Below, one piece after another: positions 43,920 to 51,764 of a stretch of DNA of 64,000 nucleotides. The notes beneath the pieces were generated by a model. It saw nothing but the letters and a program-made list of their open reading frames with translations, was not told the DNA's origin and made no database searches. Position numbers and translations under genes: made by a program. Positions within the stretch are counted from its first letter, which is position 1. Each line of letters begins with the position of its first letter. This DNA is from JALOAD01 sp023228995 [NCBI: Candidatus Muiribacterium halophilum] (GTDB taxonomy: Bacteria > Muiribacteriota > Muiribacteriia > Muiribacteriales): the NCBI GenBank assembly GCA_023228995.1, contig JALOAD010000016.1, forward strand, positions 1-64,000, in the 5' to 3' direction.

Positions 43920-45173
43920 ATGGCTGAAAACTTGAATCCTTTTGAGAACATGATTAAGCAGGTTGATAAAGTTGCTGGCATGCTTAAAATGGATAAAAAC
44001 TTGGTTGCTTGTTTAAAAGCACCGAAAAAAACTGTAATTGCTAGTTTACCAGTTAAAATGGATGATGGTAGTGTACAAGTTTTTGAAGCATACAGAGTGT
44101 TGCATAGTGATGCTATGGGACCTGGCAAAGGCGGAGTAAGATTTCATCAGAATGTTAATTTAGATGAAGTAAAAGCTTTGTCTGGTTGGATGACTTGGAA
44201 ATGTGCTATAGCAGGTATTCCTTATGGTGGAGCAAAAGGTGGAGTTACAGTAGACCCAACAAAACTTTCTGAATCTGAACTTGAAAGACTTTCAAGAAGA
44301 TATGTTTATGCAATGATTGAAGAACTTGGACATGAAAAAGATATTCCAGCTCCTGATGTTAATACAAATGGTCAGATAATGGGTTGGATGGTTGATACTT
44401 ATTGTCAATTAAAAGGAACTTCTCAACGTGGAAGTTTTACCGGTAAACCTATTAATTTAGGCGGTTCTTTAGGAAGACCAGAAGCTACAGGTAGAGGTGT
44501 TAGATTTGCTGCTGAAGTAGCTGCAAAAAATATGGGTCTTGAAATGAAAGGTGCAAGGCTTATAGTGCAGGGATTTGGTAATGTAGGTTCAATCACTGCA
44601 AAACTTATGGTTAAAGAATGTGGTTGTAAACTTATCGGTGTATCAGATGTTTTTGGTGCAATATATGATGAAAACGGTCTTGATATTGACAAACTTCTTG
44701 AACTAGCTGCTAAAGAAAGAACAATTAAGAATTATGTTGGTGGCAAAAAAATGTCTAATGAGGAAATTTTGGAAAAAGAATGTGATATTCTTGTTCCAGC
44801 AGCATTAGAAAATGTTATTACAGGCAAAAATGCTAATAATATAAAAACTAAACTTTTAGTTGAAGCTGCAAATGGACCAACTACTCCAGATGCTGACAAA
44901 ATCCTTAGTGATAAAGGTGTTGTACTTGTCCCAGATGTACTTGCTAATGCAGGTGGAGTTATTGTTTCTTATTTTGAATGGGTTCAGAATATGGATCATT
45001 ATTATTGGACAGAAGAAAAAGTTAATAATGAACTTAGAGAAAAAATGTTCCATAATGCTCAAGCTGTTATCGATATGGCAAAAAAACATAAAACTGACCT
45101 TAGAAATGCTGGTTATATGATTGCTATGGAAAGAGTTGCAGATGTTATAAAAATAAGAGGAATTTTCCCTTAG
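43920..45173 (+). CDS. gdhA: Glutamate dehydrogenase
   Basis: A 417-residue Glu/Leu/Phe/Val dehydrogenase that interconverts glutamate and 2-oxoglutarate plus ammonia. Substrate residues Lys94 and Lys106 (GGAKGGV) and catalytic Asp146 (PAPDVNTN) are all present, and the dinucleotide loop QGFGNVGS is at about 218-225. The hexameric small-type length fits. Glu in the cofactor second loop region could not be judged, so NAD or NADP preference is open. It has its own strong promoter and terminator and so is a single-gene unit. Confidence 0.95.
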   Translation: MAENLNPFENMIKQVDKVAGMLKMDKNLVACLKAPKKTVIASLPVKMDDGSVQVFEAYRVLHSDAMGPGKGGVRFHQNVNLDEVKALSGWMTWKCAIAGIPYGGAKGGVTVDPTKLSESELERLSRRYVYAMIEELGHEKDIPAPDVNTNGQIMGWMVDTYCQLKGTSQRGSFTGKPINLGGSLGRPEATGRGVRFAAEVAAKNMGLEMKGARLIVQGFGNVGSITAKLMVKECGCKLIGVSDVFGAIYDENGLDIDKLLELAAKERTIKNYVGGKKMSNEEILEKECDILVPAALENVITGKNANNIKTKLLVEAANGPTTPDADKILSDKGVVLVPDVLANAGGVIVSYFEWVQNMDHYYWTEEKVNNELREKMFHNAQAVIDMAKKHKTDLRNAGYMIAMERVADVIKIRGIFP

Positions 45174-45193
45174 TATAATTTCAAATTTAATAT

Positions 45194-45223
45194 AAAAAGC
45201 AGGGGAAACCCTGCTTTTTTTTT
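45194..45223 (+). terminator. Rho-independent terminator after gdhA
   Basis: Stem AAAAAGCAGGG/CCCTGCTTTTT around a GAAA loop with a nine-T tail, 20 bp after the gdhA stop. Confidence 0.93.
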
Positions 45224-45236
45224 AAGTGGAGATAAA

Positions 45237-45968
45237 ATGAATATTGTAATTGTTATACCAGCAAGAATTGCATCTACTAGATTACCTCAAAAACCTTTAA
45301 AAATGCTTTGTGGCAAAACTATAATTAATCGTGTTTATGAAAAAGCGTTGGAAACGGGTTTTGATGTTGTTGTTGCAACAGATTCAAAGTTAATATTAGA
45401 GCATGTGGAATCTTTTAATGGGAAAGCAATTCTTACAAGAGATGATCATAATAGTGGTACAGATAGAATTGCTGAAGTTTGTGAAAAAATTAAAGCTGAT
45501 ATATATATTAATGTTCAGGGTGATGAACCTTTTATAAGAAAAGATATGATTTTAAAAGCAGTAGAGCCGTTTAAAACTGGATTTAAAGGTGTAAGTACTT
45601 TAAAGACAAAAATAGTGTATAAAGAGGATATTAATAATCCTAATACAGTTAAAGTTGTATCAGATTATAATAATAATGCTCTTTATTTTTCAAGATCACC
45701 TATTCCATATAATAGAGATAATGTTGAAAATGTTAATTATTATAAACATATTGGTCTTTATGTATATGATAAAGATACTTTAAAAAACATTACTTCTATT
45801 GATGAATCTGAACTTGAGAGTATTGAAAAACTTGAACAACTAAGAGCAATGCAAAATAATATAAAAATTAAAGTTTTTGAAGTTGTTTATGATGGAGTTG
45901 AGATAAATACTCCTGAAGACCTTAAAAAAGCAGAAGAATATATAAAAACAGTTAGCATAAATTTGTAA
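45237..45968 (+). CDS. kdsB: 3-deoxy-manno-octulosonate cytidylyltransferase
   Basis: A 243-residue KdsB that activates Kdo as CMP-Kdo for lipid A-core synthesis. The motifs are PARIASTRLPQKPL at residues 8-21, DHNSGTDRIAEV near 72 and INVQGDEPF near 94. Its presence means that the cell makes a Kdo-containing lipopolysaccharide or a related glycan. GTGGAG lies before the ATG. It follows the gdhA terminator and appears to be a single gene, followed by a hairpin (45993-46011). Confidence 0.94.
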   Translation: MNIVIVIPARIASTRLPQKPLKMLCGKTIINRVYEKALETGFDVVVATDSKLILEHVESFNGKAILTRDDHNSGTDRIAEVCEKIKADIYINVQGDEPFIRKDMILKAVEPFKTGFKGVSTLKTKIVYKEDINNPNTVKVVSDYNNNALYFSRSPIPYNRDNVENVNYYKHIGLYVYDKDTLKNITSIDESELESIEKLEQLRAMQNNIKIKVFEVVYDGVEINTPEDLKKAEEYIKTVSINL

Positions 45969-45988
45969 TAAAACAACAAATTTATTAG

Positions 45989-46011
45989 TTAGCGGTTGGA
46001 CAAGCCAACCG
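45989..46011 (+). repeat. TTAG-headed hairpin after kdsB
   Basis: TTAG followed directly by CGGTTGG-ACAAG-CCAACCG, a perfect 7-bp stem. It lies 20 bp after the kdsB stop but has no T-run, so it is not a standard terminator. It belongs with the hairpins at 609-627 and 43721-43763. Confidence 0.6.
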
Positions 46012-46036
46012 ATGCTGTTGTGTTTCAATAGTTTTT

Positions 46037-46067
46037 GTCATCCTGACATGATTCTGAGTCGGGATTT
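46037..46067. repeat. Solitary GTCATC...GAGTCGGGATTT repeat derivative
   Basis: A 31-bp segment close to GTCATCCCGGTATGATTCTG-AGCCGGGATCT, found alone between kdsB and the minus-strand operon. Confidence 0.65.
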
Positions 46068-46095
46068 GTTTTAAAGCAGTGAAAGATTTATCGAT

Positions 46096-47031
46096 TTAAG
46101 TTTTTTTAATATTCAATATAAGAACTAGAATTTCAGCAACAAGCTGTGCAAGAGCTCTAAAGTCATTGTCCTGTTTTTTATCAATATCATAAGCTAATAT
46201 AAAACCATGTAATTTAATTCCAGATTTAACTGCAATAAATAAATCAGGGATATTTTTATCACTTTTTAATATAGTTCCAAATTCAGGATTTTTTTCAAGA
46301 ATTTCTTTTGTAAGAATATTAATATTTGAAGGAAAATTATTAGCTCTTTCTAAAACCCATTTTAAAAAAGATGATTTTTTCATAAGAGACATATCAACAT
46401 TATTATCATAGAGTTTTACAAAAGAATTATTTTTCTCAGAAAATTTAAAAAAAGCAAAGTTTTTTAGGTCAAGAACATTTTTTAAAACAGAAATTATAGC
46501 ATCGCCAGATTCTTTTGAATTGGAATTCCCAAGTTCTATAAGTTTTCTAATTATTGAAAGTTTTTGAGAAAAATCAAGTTTATAATCTTTTAATCTATGA
46601 TTTATATCTGAATTATCTTTTATAAAATCTTCTTTTTCTTTTTGAAATTTTTTAATCATATCACCGGAAAAATCATCTTCTTGTTTGAATTTCAAATTAA
46701 GTATTATAGAGCAACTTATTATAAAAAGAATGTTAAAAATAATATTAACACTTATAATTTCAACAATTTTCATGTTTTGAAATTTTAAAAGCAAATCATT
46801 ACTAATACCAAACAATTTAGTGTTTTGAGATATTACATCAATTACATAAAAAAGAGTATTCAAAGTAGTGATAGAAAGTACAGAAAAAAATGATATTTTT
46901 TTTGCAGACAAATAAATATTTGTTAAAGGTAAAATAAAAGCTAAAATAAATAAATAAGGTGATATATATATACTTCCAGCAATTATTGCGATAATTATTG
47001 GCAGATGAAGAAAATGAATATTTCTAATCAT
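46096..47031 (-). CDS. Membrane protein with C-terminal GAF-like domain
   Basis: A 311-residue protein with four or five N-terminal helices (residues 1-115), a short coiled coil (about 120-160), and a C-terminal alpha-beta domain (about 165-311). The end of that domain (FIAVKSGIKLHGFILAYD, ALAQLVAEILVLIL) resembles a GAF sensor. No kinase or cyclase domain follows. Its start overlaps the stop of the upstream pseudo-M48 gene by 4 bp (ATGA), so the two are probably made together. A sensor role is inferred. Confidence 0.6.
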   Translation of the reverse strand: MIRNIHFLHLPIIIAIIAGSIYISPYLFILAFILPLTNIYLSAKKISFFSVLSITTLNTLFYVIDVISQNTKLFGISNDLLLKFQNMKIVEIISVNIIFNILFIISCSIILNLKFKQEDDFSGDMIKKFQKEKEDFIKDNSDINHRLKDYKLDFSQKLSIIRKLIELGNSNSKESGDAIISVLKNVLDLKNFAFFKFSEKNNSFVKLYDNNVDMSLMKKSSFLKWVLERANNFPSNINILTKEILEKNPEFGTILKSDKNIPDLFIAVKSGIKLHGFILAYDIDKKQDNDFRALAQLVAEILVLILNIKKT

Positions 47032-48143
47032 AATGATTCAGTCTCCCTTATTACAGTTTCAAGTGAAAAATATAATTTTTGAGCTTTTTCATTTGAAGGA
47101 TTATGACTTATTGATCTTTTAAGTTGTATAAGAGCTTTGTTGTTTTGTCCAAGTTTAATTAATGTAATTGCATGATTAAAATAATATCTATAATCAGGTT
47201 GTAGTTTTATAGCAATATCATAATGATATTCAGCTTCTTGAAAAAATCCTCTTTTAGCATAAGCAATACCAATATTATTATGAGTTTCAGCAATCTTAGG
47301 ATTAAGTGAAATTGAAAGTTTATAAGCATTAATAGAATCATCTAAAAGATTAGCTTTTAAAAATTTATTACCTAATATAAAATAATAATATGTGTTTCTA
47401 TAATTAGATGTGTTTTCAAGTTTTACATGGGCAAAAGGCATAGAGTTTTTAATATAATTGGATAAATTATTAATTCTTTCTGGAATTTTACTATTGTCAA
47501 AAAAAATAGAATTTTCTTTTGATATATTTACGAATCTTTTTATAAAAGAATGAGCATTCCAAGGTGAATGACCAGTTTTGAAAATATAATAAGCAGATTT
47601 TCTGTCAGCTTCAAGAGTGTTTAGCGAATAAGCAGATAAAAAATATTCAGTGACAACCGGTTCATTATTTCTAAGATTTTCACTTATAAGAGTGTTTTTC
47701 ATAATATTGTTTTTAATTTCATTTTTTATAAAATAAAGTTCTCGACCAAGTAAAAAAGCAATTTCATCATCGTTTTGACAAAAATTAACAGTATCTTCTG
47801 AAATATATATTGTTCCATCAGGAGCAGAAAGAATTAAAAAACCTTTTGATGTAATCATTTGAATATCAATAGAATCATAAGAAAGATCCATAAAATTAAT
47901 AATAGGACCAGCTATATTCCATAATTTAACTAAAAATTTATCATTGTGATCTGCAATATTATAATTAGCTAAAAAATGTTTTTTAATTTTTTCAGATACA
48001 GCTTTGTCATATTCTGAAACATTAAGAGTTTTAAGGTTTTTAGGTATAAATTTATCAGGAAAATAGTTTTTTAATTCATTGGAAAAAGTGTAATTAGAAA
48101 ATAAAAATAATATAAAAATTAAAAATAAGATGTTTTTTTTCAT
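47028..48143 (-). CDS. Pseudo-M48 peptidase with TPRs (BepA-like)
   Basis: A 371-residue exported protein (signal peptide MKKNILFLIFILFLFSNYTF). Residues about 100-200 follow the M48 layout: DGTIYISEDTVNFCQNDDEI, then GRELYF (133-138), then LEADRKSAYYIFKTGHSP. In active M48 proteins GRELYF would be GHELAH. Here His134 is Arg and His138 is Phe, while the Glu135 and the LEADR glutamate remain, so zinc cannot be held normally. TPRs follow at about 250-350 as in BepA. The fold inference is mine from pattern. It sits between a nudix gene and the GAF gene. Confidence 0.7.
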   Translation of the reverse strand: MKKNILFLIFILFLFSNYTFSNELKNYFPDKFIPKNLKTLNVSEYDKAVSEKIKKHFLANYNIADHNDKFLVKLWNIAGPIINFMDLSYDSIDIQMITSKGFLILSAPDGTIYISEDTVNFCQNDDEIAFLLGRELYFIKNEIKNNIMKNTLISENLRNNEPVVTEYFLSAYSLNTLEADRKSAYYIFKTGHSPWNAHSFIKRFVNISKENSIFFDNSKIPERINNLSNYIKNSMPFAHVKLENTSNYRNTYYYFILGNKFLKANLLDDSINAYKLSISLNPKIAETHNNIGIAYAKRGFFQEAEYHYDIAIKLQPDYRYYFNHAITLIKLGQNNKALIQLKRSISHNPSNEKAQKLYFSLETVIRETESL

Positions 48144-48176
48144 ATATTAATATAATAATGCTTTATATTGAATAAT

Positions 48177-48653
48177 TCAATAATTATTTACTTTATTTAT
48201 TGAGTGGTCAATTAATTCTAGGTTAGAATAGACTAATTTTATATCATATATTCCTTTTTTAAAAACATAAGGAGTAAATATTTTATCACCTTCCCACATC
48301 GGAAGATTATAAATATTATCAAGTTCTATCCATGAAAGCTCACCTTCATTGCATTTTATTAATTCACCGTTAAATTCTTCAATTAAATAAACAAAACCAT
48401 ACCACAACTCACCAAAAGGAGTTGTACCATCTTCTGGAAAGGTAAGCATTATTTTTAAACTAGCTTTTAATACATTTAAGCCAGTTTCTTCTTTAATTTC
48501 TCTTAATAATGCTTCATAAGGAGTTTCATTATGCTCAATATGTCCACCAGGAGCAACCCATTTACCTTCATGCATATCGTTTTGTTTTTTATTTCTGTAT
48601 AAAAGAAGGACTTTATTGTCTTTTATAATATAACCAAGAACACCTAATTGCAT
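48177..48653 (-). CDS. Nudix hydrolase
   Basis: A 158-residue nudix protein with the complete box GGHIEHNETPYEALLREI then KEETGL (about residues 36-60). It hydrolyses nucleoside diphosphate-linked compounds; the PGGHIE and GELSW regions suggest the MutT/8-oxo-dGTPase-like group, but the substrate is not certain. It is the first gene of a three-gene minus-strand run, 33 bp before the pseudo-M48 gene. ATGGAGT precedes the start. Confidence 0.88.
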   Translation of the reverse strand: MQLGVLGYIIKDNKVLLLYRNKKQNDMHEGKWVAPGGHIEHNETPYEALLREIKEETGLNVLKASLKIMLTFPEDGTTPFGELWYGFVYLIEEFNGELIKCNEGELSWIELDNIYNLPMWEGDKIFTPYVFKKGIYDIKLVYSNLELIDHSINKVNNY

Positions 48654-49632
48654 AAATACTCCATTAATTTTTTTTAAATATTACAAATCTAATACTAAAT
48701 GAATTCGCTGAATAATTATACTAAATTTTTGATTATTTTTTTTGCGTTAGTGTAATGAAAAAAATCAAAAAAACGAGATCCCGGCTCAGAATAATACCGG
48801 GATGACAGATTCTCAAAATAGTACCGGGATGACAGATTCTCAAAATAGTACCGAGATGACAGATTTTTAATTTCCAATGTCGAATTTTTAGAGGAGTTAG
48901 AAGTTTTTCAATTAAAATAAAGTATGAAGGAGTTTTTATAAACAAAAGCAAAAAAAAAATCTACTCGGTAACTTGAGTGAACGTTGCGAAGCATATAATA
49001 TACGGATGTATTATAAGTGAAGGAAGGTAAAGAGATATTTTATATGGATGTAAAATATCGAATGGTACCGAATGATTATTTTTTTGCGTTAGTGTAATGA
49101 AAAAAATCAAAAAAACGAGATCCCGGCTCAGAATAATACCGGGATGACAGATTCTCAGAATAATACCGAGATGACAGATTCTCAAAATAGTACCGAGATG
49201 ACAGATTTTTAATTTCCAATGTCGAATTTTTAGAGGAGTTAGAAGTTTTTCAATTAAAATAAAGTATGAAGGAGTTTTTATAAACAAAAGCAAAAAAAAA
49301 AATCTACTCGGTAACTTGAGTGAACGTTGCGAAGCATATAATATACGGATGTATTATAAGTGAAGGAAGGTAAAGAGATATTATATATGGATGTAAAATA
49401 TCGAATGGTACCGAATGATTATTTTTTTGCGTTAGTGTAATGAAAAAAATCAAAAAAACGAGATCCCGGCTCAGAATAATACCGGGATGACAGATTCTCA
49501 AAATAGTACCTGGATGAAATTTTTTTATATGAAATTTACTTTGAGATGAAATTATATTGATTTTTGTTAATTTAATCAATTAATTCAATTAGTCAAGTTG
49601 TAGATTTATCAATATTGTTGTATATTTTTTTT
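48654..49632. other. Repeat-filled intergenic region
   Basis: The 979-bp gap between the nudix and ecfA genes has no credible gene. It holds an ATTCGCTGAAT palindrome (48703-48713), the large tandem repeat (48731-49518), and AT-rich leader DNA for ecfA. Frames that stay open through the repeat on the minus strand are regarded as repeat-derived. Confidence 0.65.
48731..49518 (-). repeat. Tandem ~343-bp head-body repeat, partial-full-partial
   Basis: The anchor GCGTTAGTGTAATG recurs at 48744, 49086 and 49429, giving periods of 342 and 343 bp. Each unit has a head (ACTCGGTAACTTGAGTGAAC...) and a body with an ATCCCGG/CCGGGAT stem followed by two or three 27-bp subrepeats (ATTCTCAAAATAGTACCGGG plus ATGACAG). 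The first unit lacks its head; the third is cut off within the first subrepeat. Copies are nearly identical, so the duplication is recent. An inverted copy is at 58395-58660. Confidence 0.9.
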
Positions 49633-50469
49633 ATGAATGCAGTTACTTTTAATAATGTTGAGCATATTTACAATGAAAAATCTCCTTTTGAAATAAAATC
49701 CCTTAATGGAGTGGATTTACAAATAAAAAAAGGAGAGATATTTTTTATTTGCGGAAATACAGGTTCAGGTAAATCAACACTCATTAAACTTATAAATCGA
49801 CTTCTTATAGCAAAAACTGGAAGCATTAAAGTACTTGAATTTGATATGAATACAATAAAAAAACCTTTTGAACTTAGAAAAAAAGTAGGTATGATATTTC
49901 AATATCCAGATAATCAGATATTTGAGACAAGAGTAAAAAAAGAACTTATATATGGACCGGAAAAATTCGGAATGTCTAAAAGAGAAGCACTTGTTAAAAT
50001 AAAAGAAAGCTGTGTTTTAGCAGGTTTAGATTATGAAGGTTTTAAAAATAGAAATCCTTTTGAATTATCAGGAGGAGAAAAGAGAAAAGTAGCAATATGC
50101 TCGATTTTAGCCTATGATCCTGAAATTATAATTTTTGACGAACCAACAGCAGGTCTCGATAACTCCTCAATTTTATCATTAAAAAAGATGTTTTTTAAAT
50201 TAAAAGAAAAAGGAAAGACAATAATTGCAGTTTCTCATAATATTGATTTTATTTCAGAATGCTGTGATAAGATATGTTTACTTTCAGGCGGTAAAGTTAT
50301 TTTTAGCGGTGATTTTGTTGATACAATGATGAGATTTACAAATAAAGAACTTGAGGTTTTTGGTGTTGAAAAACCATTTATATATCGTTTACTTGAAAAA
50401 ATAAAATTTAAAGATAAAGATGATTTTAAAGAAAAAATAAAAAATATAGAGAATTTATTTAATGTTTGA
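49633..50469 (+). CDS. ecfA: Energy-coupling factor transporter ATPase
   Basis: The ATG at 49633 gives a 278-residue ABC ATPase. Walker A is GNTGSGKST (41-49), the Q-loop is FQYPDNQIFE, the signature is LSGGEKRK, Walker B is IIIFDEPTAGLD and the H-loop is VSHN. The sequence is of the EcfA/CbiO kind. ECF transporters take up vitamins and metals with a small S protein. Only one ATPase gene is present; most have a pair. It overlaps EcfT by 8 bp. An upstream in-frame TTG (49615) would add six hydrophobic residues and is less likely. Confidence 0.9.
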   Translation: MNAVTFNNVEHIYNEKSPFEIKSLNGVDLQIKKGEIFFICGNTGSGKSTLIKLINRLLIAKTGSIKVLEFDMNTIKKPFELRKKVGMIFQYPDNQIFETRVKKELIYGPEKFGMSKREALVKIKESCVLAGLDYEGFKNRNPFELSGGEKRKVAICSILAYDPEIIIFDEPTAGLDNSSILSLKKMFFKLKEKGKTIIAVSHNIDFISECCDKICLLSGGKVIFSGDFVDTMMRFTNKELEVFGVEKPFIYRLLEKIKFKDKDDFKEKIKNIENLFNV

Positions 50470-51286
50470 TGGAATATTATTAGGTCAATATGTATCAGGA
50501 AACAGTTTTTTATATATATTAAATCCTGTTAATAAAATATTATTTTGTTTTACTTTTATGGTTTTGATTGTATGTTGTCAAAGTATATTTTGGACAGTAA
50601 ATTTAGGATTTATAGTACTTTTACTTTTTTTTTCTGCAAAACTTCCATTTTTAGCAGTTTTAAAAGGAATGAAGACAATATTATTTTTTTTGATAATTAC
50701 ATTTATAATGCATATATTTTTTACAAGTCAAGGACAAGTAATATTTCAATATTCAAAGATTATAATCACATTAGAAGGACTTTTAAATGCTCTTTTAATA
50801 TTTTTTAGAATATTTTTTATAATAATGATTAATTCAATACTTACATTAACTACTCAACCAACTGAAATAGCATGGGGATTTCAAAAATTATTATATCCAT
50901 TTAAAATATTTAAATTTCCAGTTGATGAATTTGCTTTAATGCTTTCATTAGCATTAAGATTTATACCTGTTTTGTTTCAGGAATTAGGTAAAATAATAGA
51001 TGCACAAAAAAGCAGAGGAGCAGAGTTTGATTCACCATCATTTATAAAGAAAATATTAAGTTTCCCGCCAATATTAATACCAATGTTTATAAATTCTTTT
51101 TTTAGAGCTGAAGAAATAGCAATGGCAATGGAAGCAAGATGTTACTCAAATTCTCAGAACAGAACACATTTTACAAAGATACACACTGGATTTGAAGATT
51201 TATTTTTTGTTATTTTTTACACATTTATAACTTTAGTATATTTGTATTTATATTACTTCAAGTCTTATGACCTTTCTGTTTTTTAA
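50462..51286 (+). CDS. ecfT: Energy-coupling factor transporter membrane protein EcfT
   Basis: A 274-residue membrane protein with about five helices. The two coupling motifs that contact the ATPases appear as SRGAEFD (about 183-189) and MEARCY (about 227-232). The S-component is not in this window, so the substrate is unknown. It follows ecfA with an 8-bp overlap and is convergent with a small minus-strand gene, overlapping its end. Confidence 0.9.
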   Translation: MFDGILLGQYVSGNSFLYILNPVNKILFCFTFMVLIVCCQSIFWTVNLGFIVLLLFFSAKLPFLAVLKGMKTILFFLIITFIMHIFFTSQGQVIFQYSKIIITLEGLLNALLIFFRIFFIIMINSILTLTTQPTEIAWGFQKLLYPFKIFKFPVDEFALMLSLALRFIPVLFQELGKIIDAQKSRGAEFDSPSFIKKILSFPPILIPMFINSFFRAEEIAMAMEARCYSNSQNRTHFTKIHTGFEDLFFVIFYTFITLVYLYLYYFKSYDLSVF

Positions 51287-51409
51287 TAATTGTATAATTC
51301 TTGAAGTTAGTATTTTACCACTTTCAAGCAGACATAAATCAGCTTGATATACTGGTTTTGCAAGTCTCATTCCAGGTTTTATTTTTAGCATACTAAGTTT
51401 TTTCCCCAT
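51248..51409 (-). CDS. Small 53-residue protein resembling HD-GYP N-terminal segment
   Basis: A 53-codon frame, MGKKLSMLKIKPGMRLAKPV at the start and RLEVI at the end, with GGAGGG eight bases upstream. The pattern LKPGM-x-LA-x-PVY, then ILTSRIIQLLKNRKVIRLEV, is the short alpha-beta module often found before HD-GYP domains. There is no HD-GYP domain here; the frame stops. It overlaps the end of ecfT by 39 bp (convergent). A TTGACAATAA inverted repeat lies upstream. It may be a stand-alone adaptor or the remnant of a longer gene. Confidence 0.6.
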   Translation of the reverse strand: MGKKLSMLKIKPGMRLAKPVYQADLCLLESGKILTSRIIQLLKNRKVIRLEVI

Positions 51410-51504
51410 ATTTCCCTCCGTGGAAATATATTTGAAACTTATTAATACTTAAACTAATACATATCGACAAAAAAAGTAAAAATGTTAATTTTTTATGAAT
51501 TAAG

Positions 51505-51531
51505 TTGACAATAATGTCAGTTTATTGTCAA
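51505..51531. promoter_or_regulatory. TTGACAATAA inverted repeat, possible operator
   Basis: Perfect 10-bp arms TTGACAATAA (51505-51514) and TTATTGTCAA (51522-51531), with an inner TGTCA that makes a second palindrome TGACA-ATAA-TGTCA. It lies between the divergent 53-residue gene and the EF-hand gene. There is no T-run for termination. Confidence 0.55.
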
Positions 51532-51685
51532 AAACTCGTCATATAATTTTCTTTATTAAATTTACCTATTTTGAATCTGTTGAAAAAATATTCATTTTTC
51601 AAAGAAGATAAAAAAATAAATTTGAAGTAACTATGCCGAACTTTGCTAATAATTTATATTTTTTATCTTAATTCAAGTAATTTTT

Positions 51686-51713
51686 TTAACAGAGAACTAT
51701 CCTTTGGTATAGA
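51686..51713 (+). promoter_or_regulatory. Possible promoter of EF-hand gene
   Basis: TTAACA (51686-51691), a 16-bp spacer and TATAGA (51708-51713). A weaker sigma-28-like alternative TAAA-N14-GCCGAACT lies at 51617-51642. Confidence 0.35.
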
Positions 51714-51764
51714 TTTTGCATTAATTTCTCAGAAGTGTTAAAAACTAAAAAAAAAGGAGGAATT

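Noticed and set aside
45989-46011. Terminator of kdsB
   Set aside because: The hairpin has no T-run and shares the TTAG head with hairpins at other non-terminator sites.
48786-48870. Possible CRISPR array from 27-bp repeats
   Set aside because: The 27-bp units are directly adjacent with no unique spacers, and no cas genes are nearby.
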